From Bradyrhizobium sp. B124 (lineage in GTDB: Bacteria > Pseudomonadota > Alphaproteobacteria > Rhizobiales > Xanthobacteraceae): a stretch of 64,000 bases of DNA. The stretch's first letter is position 1, and the number at the start of each line of letters is the position of its first letter. Of the stretch, positions 1 through 8,696 are shown in pieces. Position numbers and translations under genes: made by a program. The notes below the pieces were generated by a model that saw nothing but the letters and a program-made list of their open reading frames with translations, had not been told where the DNA came from and searched no databases. The stretch spans positions 5,646,001-5,710,000 of the forward strand of contig NZ_CP152413.1 in assembly GCF_038967635.1 (NCBI RefSeq), in the 5' to 3' direction.

Positions 1-298
1 CTACAAGGAAACCCAGCTGACCAACGTCAGACCGGGCCAGCCGGTCGAGGTGACCGTCGATACGTTCTCCGGCCAGACGCTGCGCGGCGTCGTCGAGCGC
101 ATCGCGCCGGCGAGCGGCTCGCAATTCGCGCTGCTGCCGCCCGACAACGCCACCGGCAATTTCACCAAGGTGGTGCAGCGCATCCCGGTGCGCATCCAGT
201 TCGACAAGGGCCAGCCGCTGCTCGATCGCCTGCTGCCCGGCATGTCGGTGGTCACGCGGATCAACACCGGCGAGGCGGTCGCCAATGGCGGAAAGTGA
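1..298 (+). CDS. HlyD/EmrA-type membrane-fusion protein, C-terminal part (5' end outside window)
   Basis: Only the last 98 codons are present, read in frame from base 2 to a TGA at 296-298. The visible part resembles the C-terminal beta-barrel region of HlyD/EmrA periplasmic adaptors: RPGQPVEVTVD, GVVERIAPASGSQFALLPP, and NFTKVVQRIPVRI followed by LLPGMSVVTRI. These proteins link an inner-membrane exporter to an outer-membrane channel. The stop lies 14 bases inside the next gene, an EmrB-type exporter, so the two are translationally coupled and probably form an EmrAB-like pump. The substrate is not shown; the polyketide synthase downstream suggests a lipid-like polyketide. Confidence 0.85.
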   Translation, partial: YKETQLTNVRPGQPVEVTVDTFSGQTLRGVVERIAPASGSQFALLPPDNATGNFTKVVQRIPVRIQFDKGQPLLDRLLPGMSVVTRINTGEAVANGGK

Positions 299-1913
299 CG
301 AGCGCGAGCGCGGCCCGGTCTCGCGCGGCGATGTCGCGCGCTATCCGCTGTTTGCCGTTATCGCCGTGCTGCTCGGCGCGTTCCTGGCGAATTTCGACAG
401 CCGCCTGACCTCGGTCGGCCTGCCCGACCTGCGGGGCGCGTTCTCGCTCACCTTCGACGAGGGCGCCTGGCTCTCGACCGCTGCGATCGGCTCGCAGATC
501 TTCATCGCGCCCGCGGTGGCCTGGCTGGCCACCGCGTTCGGCCTGCGGCGCGTGCTCGGAATTCCGAGCCTGGTCTATGCCGTGGTCTCGCTGACCATCC
601 CGCTCGTGCACGACTACACGACGCTGATCGCGCTCAGCGTCGCCCACGGCATGCTGCTCGGCACCTTCGTGCCGGCGACGCTGATGATCATCCTGCGCAA
701 CCTGCCGATCCGCTGGTGGCTGCCGGCGATCGCGATGTATTCGATCCGCGTCGGCTTCGCGCTGGATTCGTCGAGCTCCCTGGTCGGCTTCTATGTCGAG
801 CATCTCGGCTGGCCGTGGCTGTACTGGCAGGGCGCGGTGATCGCGCCGCTGATGGGGTTGATGGTGTATCTCGGCACGCCGAATGAGCCGGTCAATCGCG
901 ACCTGCTGCACCATGCCGATTGGGGCGGCATGCTGTTGCTCGGCGCCGGCCTGGCGATGGTCTATGCCGGGCTCGATCAGGGCAATCGGCTGGACTGGTT
1001 GTCGTCGGGCACCGTGATGGCGCTGCTGATCGGCGGCGGGCTCCTGATCATCGCCTTCATGATCAACGAGACGGTCGCGCGCCGGCCGTGGGCGCATTTC
1101 AACGTGCTGTTCTCGCGCAATATCGGGCTCTCGCTGATCGTCATCCTGCTGTACACGCTGACCAGCCTGTCGAACTCGTCGCTGGTGCCGAATTTCCTCG
1201 GCACCATCGGCGCGCTGCGGCCGGAGCAGTCGGGCGTGCTGCTGTTCACCTACGGCGCGCTGCCGATGTTCGTGCTGGTGCCGATCTCGATTGTCCTGTT
1301 GCGTCACCTCGATCCGCGCATCGTCGTGGTGCTCGGATTCTCGGCATTCGCAGCGGCCAATCTCTGGGGCACGCAGCTGAGCCATGTCTGGGCGCGCGAG
1401 GACTTCGTCGGCATCGTCCTGCTCACGTCGGTCGGGCAGGCGTTCACGCTGCTGCCGATCATCATCATGGCGCTGTCCAATTCCGATCCGTCGCGGGCGA
1501 CGGCGTTCGCGGCCTATATCCAGATCATGCGGCTCGGCGGCGCCGAGATCGGCATCGCCCTGATGGGGACCTGGCTGCGCGTTCGCGAGCAGATCCATTC
1601 GAACTATCTCGGACAGCACGTCCAGAGCGGCGATGTCGACGTCGTGAACCTGCTGAAGCGGTTGGCGGGTGAATTTTCCGGCCACGGCATCGGGGCGGCG
1701 ACGGGACGCGCCATCGGCACGCTCGCGGCGCTGGTGCAGCGCGAGGCCAACACGCTCGCCTACATTGACGGCTTCTGGCTTTGTTTCTGGATCGCGATCC
1801 TGGCGCTGTTCCTGGTCGCCCTGATCACGCGCGCGCCGCAGGGTCCGCTGTCGCCGGTGCCGCTTGGCTTCGTGAAGAACGTGCTGCGCAGGTTGGGCGC
1901 CGCCGCTTCCTGA
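285..1913 (+). CDS. DHA2-family MFS exporter (EmrB-like)
   Basis: This is a 542-residue integral membrane protein with enough hydrophobic segments for the 14-helix DHA2 family. The N-terminal helix GAFLANFDSRLTSVGLPDL followed by an FDEGAWLSTAAIGSQIF stretch is typical of EmrB drug/lipid exporters, which use proton-motive force. It starts inside the 3' end of the membrane-fusion gene (ATG at 285) and so forms a two-gene pump unit with it. The type III polyketide synthase follows after a 139-base gap on the same strand. The transported compound is inferred only from that context. Confidence 0.85.
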   Translation: MAESDERERGPVSRGDVARYPLFAVIAVLLGAFLANFDSRLTSVGLPDLRGAFSLTFDEGAWLSTAAIGSQIFIAPAVAWLATAFGLRRVLGIPSLVYAVVSLTIPLVHDYTTLIALSVAHGMLLGTFVPATLMIILRNLPIRWWLPAIAMYSIRVGFALDSSSSLVGFYVEHLGWPWLYWQGAVIAPLMGLMVYLGTPNEPVNRDLLHHADWGGMLLLGAGLAMVYAGLDQGNRLDWLSSGTVMALLIGGGLLIIAFMINETVARRPWAHFNVLFSRNIGLSLIVILLYTLTSLSNSSLVPNFLGTIGALRPEQSGVLLFTYGALPMFVLVPISIVLLRHLDPRIVVVLGFSAFAAANLWGTQLSHVWAREDFVGIVLLTSVGQAFTLLPIIIMALSNSDPSRATAFAAYIQIMRLGGAEIGIALMGTWLRVREQIHSNYLGQHVQSGDVDVVNLLKRLAGEFSGHGIGAATGRAIGTLAALVQREANTLAYIDGFWLCFWIAILALFLVALITRAPQGPLSPVPLGFVKNVLRRLGAAAS

Positions 1914-2052
1914 CTTGCGAACGGCGCGGATATCGCCGGGGCTTGCCGCTGCCGGGTCAATTTATAGTGAATGCGGCGCCCCAGCTATCTCGTGGGTGTC
2001 TGAAATATTTTGCACGTCGCGTGGTTCCACAAGTGGGGGAACGGGAGCCACG

Positions 2053-3114
2053 ATGATCGAGACCAAGCAGACGGCCGCGCTTGTTTCCATGGCGACGGCG
2101 GTTCCACCGCATCTATTCCATCAGGGACAAATCCTGCAGGTCGCGCGCGACCTTCTCGCCGACCGCTATCCGGAGTTCGAGACGCTCTCCAGCCTGTTCG
2201 CCAACACCGGCATCCAGCATCGCTACGGCGTGAAGCCGATCGACTGGTATCTCGAACGGCGCGGCTGGCCGGAGCGAACGCAGGCCTTCCTGGAAGGCGC
2301 GGAGGCGCTGTTCGTCGATGTCGCCCGCAAGGCGATCGCCCGTGCCGACCTGACCGGCAGCGACATCGATATCGTGGTCACGGTGTGCTCGACGGGCATC
2401 GCCACGCCGACGCTGGAGGCGCGCGTCGCGGGCCAACTCGGCCTGCGGACCGATGTGTCGCGCGTGCCGGTGTTCGGCCTCGGCTGCGCGGGCGGCGTGT
2501 CGGGCCTGTCGATCGCGGCGCGGCTGGCGCAGGCGCAGCCAGGCGCGAATGTGCTGCTGGTTGCGCTCGAGCTCTGCACGCTCGCGGTCCGCCACGACGA
2601 GCTCACCAAGGCGAATATCGTCGCGGCTAGCCTGTTCGGCGACGGCGCCGCTGCGATCGTGCTGCGCGCCGGCGACGGCGGTGCGACGCGGATCGAGGCG
2701 GCCGGCGAAAAGCTGTGGCCGGATACGCTCGGCATCATGGGCTGGACGGTCGATCCGGAAGGCTTCGGCGTCGTCTTTCAGCGCACCATTCCGGATTTCG
2801 TTCGCGACCATGTCGGACCGGCCGTTGCCGAGATTCTGGCTCGGATGGAGCTGACGGCCGATGACATCGATCGCTTCCTCTGCCATCCCGGCGGCTCCAA
2901 GGTCATCGCCGCCTTGGAGCGGGCGCTCGCGCTCGATCAAGGCACGCTCGATCACGAACGCGACGTCATTGCTGCCTGCGGCAACATGTCGGCCCCGACG
3001 GTTCTCTTCGTCCTCGAACGCGCCCGTGCCAAGGGCTTGCCGCCGCGCTCGCTGCTCACGGCGCTCGGGCCCGGCTTCACGCTCAGCTGCGTTGCGCTCG
3101 GGCACGCGGCATGA
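2053..3114 (+). CDS. Type III polyketide synthase (chalcone/stilbene synthase family, BpsA-like)
   Basis: This is a 353-residue thiolase-fold enzyme that extends an acyl-CoA starter with malonyl-CoA to make alkylpyrones or alkylresorcinols. The Cys-His-Asn triad is visible: Cys145 in FGLGCAGGVSGL, His278 in LCHPGG and Asn311 in ACGNMSAPT. The frame is open further upstream (to 1915), but the ATG at 2053 is preferred because of the GGGGA/GGGAG ribosome site before it and because homology begins about there. The stop overlaps the next start as ATGA, coupling it to a methyltransferase-type gene. This synthase plus ICMT-like pair matches bpsA-bpsB of Bacillus, whose products are alkylpyrones and their methyl ethers. 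The starter and product here are unknown. Confidence 0.9.
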   Translation: MIETKQTAALVSMATAVPPHLFHQGQILQVARDLLADRYPEFETLSSLFANTGIQHRYGVKPIDWYLERRGWPERTQAFLEGAEALFVDVARKAIARADLTGSDIDIVVTVCSTGIATPTLEARVAGQLGLRTDVSRVPVFGLGCAGGVSGLSIAARLAQAQPGANVLLVALELCTLAVRHDELTKANIVAASLFGDGAAAIVLRAGDGGATRIEAAGEKLWPDTLGIMGWTVDPEGFGVVFQRTIPDFVRDHVGPAVAEILARMELTADDIDRFLCHPGGSKVIAALERALALDQGTLDHERDVIAACGNMSAPTVLFVLERARAKGLPPRSLLTALGPGFTLSCVALGHAA

Positions 3115-3623
3115 GCCTCGCCTCGCTCATCCTTGCGCTGGTCACCTTGCAGCGTCTCGGCGAGCTCGTGCTGTCCCGTCGCAACACGGAGCGGCTGCTG
3201 GCGCGAGGCGCGATCGAGGTCGGCGCCGGTCATTACCCGCTCATTGTGCTGGTTCACGCCGGCTGGCTGACCGCGCTGTGGATCTGGGGCCGTAACCAGG
3301 ATGTCAGCCTGGCCGCGCTCGCGGCCTTTCTCCTGCTGCAAGGCTTGCGGCTGTGGATCCTCGCGGCGCTCGGACCGCGATGGACCACGCGGATCATCGT
3401 CTTGCCGGGCGCGCCGCTGGTCGCATCCGGGCCGTACCGACATTTTCCACATCCAAACTATGCCGTCGTCGTCGGTGAAATCGCGCTGCTTCCGCTCGCC
3501 CTGCATCTGCCGGTGCTGGCGCTGATTTTCACCTTGCTCAATCTCGCGGTGCTTGCGATCCGGATTCGCACCGAGAGCCGCGCGCTCTCGGTTGCGGACT
3601 GGCCGCGCGTCAGCACGCCATGA
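3111..3623 (+). CDS. Isoprenylcysteine carboxyl methyltransferase family protein (BpsB/YpbQ-like)
   Basis: This is a 170-residue membrane protein with about four hydrophobic helices. It carries the ICMT-family C-terminal signature: a GPYRHFPHPNY loop, then a hydrophobic pair and RIRTESRAL with the conserved Arg/Glu. In Bacillus the equivalent BpsB O-methylates alkylpyrones made by the adjacent type III synthase, and the same role is inferred here. Its ATG overlaps the synthase stop (ATGA, 3111-3114), and its own stop overlaps the next exporter start (ATGA, 3620-3623). The three genes are therefore almost certainly one transcript. Confidence 0.85.
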   Translation: MSLASLILALVTLQRLGELVLSRRNTERLLARGAIEVGAGHYPLIVLVHAGWLTALWIWGRNQDVSLAALAAFLLLQGLRLWILAALGPRWTTRIIVLPGAPLVASGPYRHFPHPNYAVVVGEIALLPLALHLPVLALIFTLLNLAVLAIRIRTESRALSVADWPRVSTP

Positions 3624-5188
3624 GCGACCGGGCGGAGCATCGCACCGACAGCCCGTCGGCGGCGACCTGGGCCGGCTTTCTCCTGATGTGCCTCGGCATG
3701 TTCATGGCGATCCTCGACATCCAGGTCGTCGCAACCTCGCTGCCGACGATCCAGCGCGCGCTGGCTATCTCGCCTTCAGCGATGAGCTGGATCCAGACCG
3801 CCTATCTGATCGCGGAGGTGATCGCGATCCCGTTGACCGGATTGTTCACCCATGCGTTGTCATTGCGATGGCTGTTCGCGATCGCCGTGAGTCTGTTCAC
3901 CGTCGCCTCGGTCGGCTGCGCCTTCAGTGGCGGATTTGCCGTGCTGCTGGTCTTTCGCGTGCTGCAGGGATTTTCCGGTGGCGTCCTGATCCCAGCGGTG
4001 TTCTCCGCCGTGTTCACGCTGTTTCCGGCGCGCCTTCATCCGGTGGCGACCACGATCGGCGGCGTCGTCGCGGTGCTTGCGCCGACCGTTGGACCGGTCG
4101 TCGGCGGCTGGATCACGCAGACCTGGTCGTGGCCTTGGCTGTTCCTGATCAACCTGGTTCCGGGAACGATCGCGGCCACGGTCACGCCGTTGCTGCTGCC
4201 GAAGGAGGGCGCGAATCTCCGCGCCTTCGCCAGGCTAGACGCATGGTCGCTGGTCCTGCTTTCAGCGGCGCTCGCGAGCCTCATGATCGGTTTGAAGGAA
4301 GCGCCGCAGCGCGGCTGGGGCTCGATGCCCTGCCTGAGCCTGCTGATCGGAAGCATGGCCGGGATCACCCTGCTGATCCGGCGCACGCTCCGCGCGGCGC
4401 ACCCGATCGCGCGATTGACCCTGTTCAGGCGGCGTTCGTTCGCGATCGGTTGCGCCCTGAGCTTCTGCCTCGGCACCGGCCTGTATGGATCGACCTATCT
4501 GATGCCGGTGTTCCTCGGCTTCGTCCGCCGCCATGATGCCTTCGAGATCGGCACCATCATGCTGGTCACGGGGGTTGCGCAGCTGATCGCAGCACCTATG
4601 GCGGCAATTCTCGAAAGCCGCGTCGGCGCGCTCCTGTTGACTGCTACAGGCTTCGCCTTGTTCGCGCTCGGTCTCGGCTTGAGTGCATTTCAGCCGCGCA
4701 TCGCGGATTTCGGCGAGATGTTCTGGCCGCAGATCATGCGCGGTGTCGCGATCATGTTCTGTTTGCTGCCGCCGACACGCATTGCGCTCGGCACCCTGCC
4801 GGAGGCGGAGGTTGCCGACGCCAGTGGATTGTTCAACCTGATGCGCAATCTGGGGGGCGCGATCGGGATCGCCTTGATCGATACGATCCTCTATGGCCGA
4901 AGCCCAATTTATGGTGAGGATTTTCGTGCACGCCTGCTGGCAGGTGATCTCAACGCCGCACAGGCGATCGGCCTCGATCCAATGTTGCTGATCAACCGCC
5001 CGCCGGGGCCGCCGGATGACGCGACGGTGGCGTTTATCCGGCCGCTGGTCGAGCGGGCGTCGCTCGCCCTCAGCGTCAACGAGGCATGGGCGATGCTCGC
5101 CTGCGTCGCGATCGTCGGGCTTCTGCTGGTGTTATTGGCGCGCGATCGGACGCCGGCATCGGTGCAGGTGCCCCCAGATAGAGCTTAG
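3620..5188 (+). CDS. DHA2-family MFS exporter
   Basis: This is a 522-residue, 14-helix-type major facilitator. The DHA2 hallmarks are a first helix ending in AILDIQVVATSLPTIQ, then SPSAMSWIQTAYLIAE, and a GPVVGGWITQTWSWPWLFLIN segment like motif C of EmrB. It is translationally coupled to the methyltransferase gene upstream and is the second DHA2 exporter in the cluster, although it lacks its own adaptor gene nearby. It probably exports the polyketide or a precursor (inference). The stop overlaps by 4 bases the convergent EI24 gene on the other strand. Confidence 0.85.
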   Translation: MSDRAEHRTDSPSAATWAGFLLMCLGMFMAILDIQVVATSLPTIQRALAISPSAMSWIQTAYLIAEVIAIPLTGLFTHALSLRWLFAIAVSLFTVASVGCAFSGGFAVLLVFRVLQGFSGGVLIPAVFSAVFTLFPARLHPVATTIGGVVAVLAPTVGPVVGGWITQTWSWPWLFLINLVPGTIAATVTPLLLPKEGANLRAFARLDAWSLVLLSAALASLMIGLKEAPQRGWGSMPCLSLLIGSMAGITLLIRRTLRAAHPIARLTLFRRRSFAIGCALSFCLGTGLYGSTYLMPVFLGFVRRHDAFEIGTIMLVTGVAQLIAAPMAAILESRVGALLLTATGFALFALGLGLSAFQPRIADFGEMFWPQIMRGVAIMFCLLPPTRIALGTLPEAEVADASGLFNLMRNLGGAIGIALIDTILYGRSPIYGEDFRARLLAGDLNAAQAIGLDPMLLINRPPGPPDDATVAFIRPLVERASLALSVNEAWAMLACVAIVGLLLVLLARDRTPASVQVPPDRA

Positions 5189-5937
5189 ACGGATCGGACG
5201 TTGCTTCGCCGCGCCGGCTCGATCAGCTCGCGGCGCGGGCCTGACAGCCGCTTGTACATGTGCACCATGAAGGCCATCCCGAACAGCGGCGTCGCCAGAT
5301 TGACGATCGGGATCGAGACGAAGGCGGCGATGAACAGGCCGGCGGTGAACACGGTTGCCGCATTCTCCTTGCGCATCGCTTTGGCATCCTCTGGCGAACG
5401 GAAGCGCATCGCGGCGAGCTCGAAATATTCGCGGCCGAGCAGCCAGGCGGTCGCGATGAAGAAGATGATGAAGCCCGCACCCGCGAACAGCACGAACGGC
5501 AGCGCGACGAGGTAGACCAGGATCGTCAGCAGCGCCGTCTTGACGCCCTCGATGGTCGCGAGCGTGACCGGCAGCGCCGTGCCGGGATGGTCGGCCGGAT
5601 AGTGCTCGCGCTCGACATGGTCGGCGACGTCGTCGACAAACAGGCTCGCCACCAGCGAGGTGATCGCGGGCATCAGGAAGATGCCGCCGAGCACGACGCC
5701 GAGGCCTGCCGAGATCGAGATGACCCAGGACAGCACGTGCAGGGTGGAATGGAAGTTGGGGCCGAGCATGCCTTCGGCCCAGACCTCGCCGGTGTCGGCA
5801 AACCAGCCCAGCAGCCGCTGCAATCCGATCGCCAGCACGGTGATCAGCACCAGTGCAAGCCCGATCGAACGCCACAGGATCGTGCGCATCGGCGGCGACA
5901 GGATTTGCGAAAGCGCCTTAACGGCGGCGTCGAACAT
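5185..5937 (-). CDS. EI24-domain (CysZ-like) membrane protein
   Basis: This is a 250-residue inner-membrane protein starting MFDAAVKALSQI at an ATG at 5937. An upstream in-frame start at 5997 would add 20 residues unlike the family. The layout of an amphipathic first segment, two helix pairs (around ISAGLGVVLGGIFLMPAI and LLTILVYLVALPFVLFAG) and a final pair near the C terminus, with a basic tail, fits EI24/CysZ proteins. CysZ is a sulfate permease in enteric bacteria, but this broad family has members of unknown function and nothing nearby points to sulfate. It stands alone, convergent with the exporter. Confidence 0.8.
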   Translation of the reverse strand: MFDAAVKALSQILSPPMRTILWRSIGLALVLITVLAIGLQRLLGWFADTGEVWAEGMLGPNFHSTLHVLSWVISISAGLGVVLGGIFLMPAITSLVASLFVDDVADHVEREHYPADHPGTALPVTLATIEGVKTALLTILVYLVALPFVLFAGAGFIIFFIATAWLLGREYFELAAMRFRSPEDAKAMRKENAATVFTAGLFIAAFVSIPIVNLATPLFGMAFMVHMYKRLSGPRRELIEPARRSNVRSV

Positions 5938-6087
5938 GACCGGGGTACCTCTGCAAAATGACGTGCGAGAGGTAGCCACCCAATATGGCTTCGGCAAGTG
6001 CCGCTTGTGTCGCGGTCACAGCGTTTTTCGAGCGAAGTCCGCCCGCATTTGATCCGGGGTCGACGCCGCTTCGCGTCGAGAAACGCT

Positions 6088-7500
6088 TCAGGCGTCGAGC
6101 GGCTTGCCGCGGACGTTGGGTCCCCAGACACCGATCGTAATGATGACGATGACCATCGCCGCGGTGATCAGGCCGAACACCCCGCTGACGCCGGCCTCCT
6201 TCAACATGAACGCCACGATGAAGCCGGAGAAGGTCGCGCTGAGCCGGCTCATCGAATAGACGAGGCCCGCCGCGCGGGCCCGGATCGCGGTCGGGAACAC
6301 TTCGGTCTGGTAGGCATGATAGGCGTAGGACAGCGTCATGTTGGCCCCGGTCACCAGCACGCCGCTGGCGATCAACAGCACCGGCTCGGTGAGCTGCGCG
6401 AAGGCGAGGCCGAACACCGAGATCGCGGCGGCCGCGCCGCAGATGATCCATTTGCGCTCGAAGCGGTCGGCGAAGGTCGCGGCCAGCATCGGCGCCAGCG
6501 GATAGGCGAAGGCGATGATGAAGGAATATTGCAGGCTCTTGGTGACGTTGATGCCCTTCTGGACCAGGAGCGCCGGAACCCAGTTGGAGAAGCCGTAGAC
6601 GCCGAACGCCTGGCACAGATTGAAGATCATGAAGAGCACGACGAGCGAGGCGAAGGGCGGCCGAAACAGATCGGCATAGCCGGTTTCGACCGCCGGACGT
6701 GCCGGCGCCATTGCGGCTTTAACGGCAGGGCGCGGCGCGGCCGTCGGCGATGAAGCCTCGAGGCTCCGCATGATTGTCTCGGCCTCGGCAAGGCGGCCAT
6801 GCCGGGCCAGCCAGAGCGGGCTTTCCGGCACGTAGAGCCGCAGCACCCAGATGATCATGCTGGCGGCGGCGCCGATCAGCACCACCCAGCGCCAGCCATC
6901 GATGCCGTAAGGCGAGAGCGGCACCAGCCACCATGACAGCGCGGCGACGATCGGCACCGCCGACAGCATCACCGCCTGGTTGATCGCAAAGGCACGGCCG
7001 CGCATCCAGCTCGGCACCAGCTCGGTGATGTAGGCGTCGATGGTGATGACCTCGATGCCGATCCCGATTCCGGCGATGAAGCGCCACAGCAGCACGCCGC
7101 CAGGTGTGGTCTGGCACGCCATGATCACCGAAGCTGTGCTGTAGAACAGCAGCGAATAAGTGAAGACGGCCTTGCGCCCGAAGCGATCGGCGAGGAAGCC
7201 GAGGCAGAAGGTGCCGATGAACAGGCCGGCGAAGGTCGCCGCGACGAAGGCGCCGATCCCGGAGAACCCGAAGAAGGCCTGCGTCGTCGTGGTCATCAGC
7301 CCGCTGCGGGCGAGGCCCGGCGCGATATAGCCGGTGAAGAACAGGTCGTAGATCTCGAAGCAGCCGCCGAGCGAAAGCAGGATCACCAGCCGCCAGACAT
7401 AGCCGGAGGTCGGCAGCGCCTCGAGGCGCCGCGAGATCTGGTCCGGCCCGCTTGTCGTGTTGGCAAGATCGGCAACCGAGCCGAGTTCGACGGCGCTCAT
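6088..7500 (-). CDS. MFS metabolite:H+ symporter (12-TM)
   Basis: This is a 470-residue transporter with the MFS motif A GFLADRFGRK at residues 101-110 after a first helix ending in GGCFEIYDLFFTGY, and a repeat of the motif later (TFADRFERKW). Two six-helix halves flank a charged Ala/Pro-rich loop near residues 240-270. The overall pattern resembles sugar or aromatic-acid:H+ symporters. The ATG at 7500 has a GGGAGGA ribosome site. The LysR gene lies upstream on the same strand, with an inverted repeat between them. Across LysR lie a CoA-transferase and an HMG-CoA lyase. It probably imports the organic acid that those enzymes degrade (inference). Confidence 0.85.
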   Translation of the reverse strand: MSAVELGSVADLANTTSGPDQISRRLEALPTSGYVWRLVILLSLGGCFEIYDLFFTGYIAPGLARSGLMTTTTQAFFGFSGIGAFVAATFAGLFIGTFCLGFLADRFGRKAVFTYSLLFYSTASVIMACQTTPGGVLLWRFIAGIGIGIEVITIDAYITELVPSWMRGRAFAINQAVMLSAVPIVAALSWWLVPLSPYGIDGWRWVVLIGAAASMIIWVLRLYVPESPLWLARHGRLAEAETIMRSLEASSPTAAPRPAVKAAMAPARPAVETGYADLFRPPFASLVVLFMIFNLCQAFGVYGFSNWVPALLVQKGINVTKSLQYSFIIAFAYPLAPMLAATFADRFERKWIICGAAAAISVFGLAFAQLTEPVLLIASGVLVTGANMTLSYAYHAYQTEVFPTAIRARAAGLVYSMSRLSATFSGFIVAFMLKEAGVSGVFGLITAAMVIVIITIGVWGPNVRGKPLDA

Positions 7501-7595
7501 GATGGTCCTCCCCGAATGCTCCAGCGGCCGCCTTTCTTGCGAAGGCGTGCCGGTTGCGCATGTTTGGCAGCCGGGTGCCAGAAATCCAGACGAAC

Positions 7596-7618
7596 ATATC
7601 GAAGAGATCGTTCGATAT
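7596..7618. promoter_or_regulatory. Inverted repeat upstream of the MFS gene (candidate LysR-type operator)
   Basis: ATATCGAA at 7596-7603 and TTCGATAT at 7611-7618 form perfect 8-base arms around a 7-base spacer, 96 bases upstream of the transporter start and 34 bases beyond the LysR stop. The arms contain T-N11-A spacings as expected of LysR-family sites. Binding by the adjacent regulator is inferred from position. Confidence 0.5.
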
Positions 7619-7651
7619 TTTCGATAGCGGTGTTTCTGCTTGAAAGCGCTT

Positions 7652-8575
7652 TTAGATCAGCAGCGTCGCCTCCCACGCGCCGCGCCCGACCTGTTCGGCG
7701 ATCAGGGAGCGGATCAGCCGGCACATCTCCTCCATCGCATAGGTCATCGGCCGGTTGCGCAAGCGGCAGAGATAGAGCGTGCGGCTCAGCCTGGGTTCGA
7801 TCACCTCGTGTGCGACCAGCAATCGCGCTTTCAAGGGCTCGCTGACGAAGTGCGTCGTCGCGATCGTGCAGCCGAGACCCGCGGTCAAGGCGCCGATCAT
7901 GCCGCTGGTCGAATTGAGGTGCAGGATGGCATTGGCCTCCAGCCGCTTCAGCGGCACGGGGTCGTCCAGCAAAGCGCGGGCCGACAGCCCGTGCCGCAGC
8001 AGGATCAGCGGCAGCTGGGCCAACTGCTCGAATGTGATCGCGCCCTTCTTGCCGATCAGCTTTTCGGTGCCGACGCAGAACATCTGCTCCTCCAGCACCG
8101 GCTCGGCGATCAGATCCTTTTCCGACGGCGGATTGTAGACCAGCGCGAGGTCGACATCGGAGCTCATCAGATGCAGCAGCGTCGCGCCGGAGAGACTTTC
8201 GGTCAGCGACAGTTTCAGGTTGGGATATTTCGCCAGCACGGTCCGCATCAGCGGCACGCCGATCGCCTTCATGCCGGAATTGGCCATGCCGATTGAGATC
8301 TCGCCGGCAATGGCGCTGCCGCCTTCCTTGATCTCGCGCTCGGCCGCCGCCATCGCGCGCAGGATGATGCGGGCATGCTCATAAAGCCGCTCGCCCGCCG
8401 CGGTCGGTTCCATGCCGCGCGGCTTGCGCTCGAACAGCGGCGTGGCGAATTCCGCCTCGAGATTGGCGATGTGGTGGCTGAGCGCCGATTGCGCGACATT
8501 GGCCTGATCCGCCGCCCGTGACAGGTTGCGTTGTTCGTAAACCGCGATGAAATAGCGAAGCTGGCGCGAATCCAT
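7652..8575 (-). CDS. LysR-family transcriptional regulator
   Basis: This is a 307-residue LysR regulator. The N-terminal winged helix-turn-helix MDSRQLRYFIAVYEQRNLSR followed by AADQANVAQSALSHHIANLE is a textbook LysR DNA-binding region, and the rest is the periplasmic-binding-protein-like effector domain. The frame is open to 9064, but the ATG at 8575 is fixed by homology. It diverges from a CoA-transferase gene (122-base gap with two inverted repeats) and precedes the MFS gene on its own strand, so it sits between both halves of the unit it probably controls. The effector is not known. Confidence 0.92.
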   Translation of the reverse strand: MDSRQLRYFIAVYEQRNLSRAADQANVAQSALSHHIANLEAEFATPLFERKPRGMEPTAAGERLYEHARIILRAMAAAEREIKEGGSAIAGEISIGMANSGMKAIGVPLMRTVLAKYPNLKLSLTESLSGATLLHLMSSDVDLALVYNPPSEKDLIAEPVLEEQMFCVGTEKLIGKKGAITFEQLAQLPLILLRHGLSARALLDDPVPLKRLEANAILHLNSTSGMIGALTAGLGCTIATTHFVSEPLKARLLVAHEVIEPRLSRTLYLCRLRNRPMTYAMEEMCRLIRSLIAEQVGRGAWEATLLI

Positions 8576-8585
8576 GGGGGTTCTG

Positions 8586-8613
8586 CGTTCTAGAACGACG
8601 AATGCACTATTCG
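8586..8613. promoter_or_regulatory. Palindromes in the LysR/CoA-transferase divergent promoter region
   Basis: CGTTCTAGAACG at 8586-8597 is a perfect 12-base palindrome. Next to it, CGAAT-N5-ATTCG at 8599-8613 is a perfect 5-base-arm inverted repeat. Both lie just upstream of the lysR start and 84-111 bases upstream of the CoA-transferase start. That is where a LysR protein normally binds to repress itself and activate the divergent operon. The assignment is positional only. Confidence 0.4.
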
Positions 8614-8696
8614 ACAGATTATATTTTTCAGATAGCGTGCGGAAGCCTAACCTGCGCCGATCAGTCAAAACGAGCGCAACGAGCACGGAGAAACCG

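Noticed and set aside
261..1685. 474-codon minus-strand frame
   Set aside because: Antisense to the EmrB-like exporter; very rich in Arg, Gln, Asp and Ala, with no hydrophobic or domain pattern.
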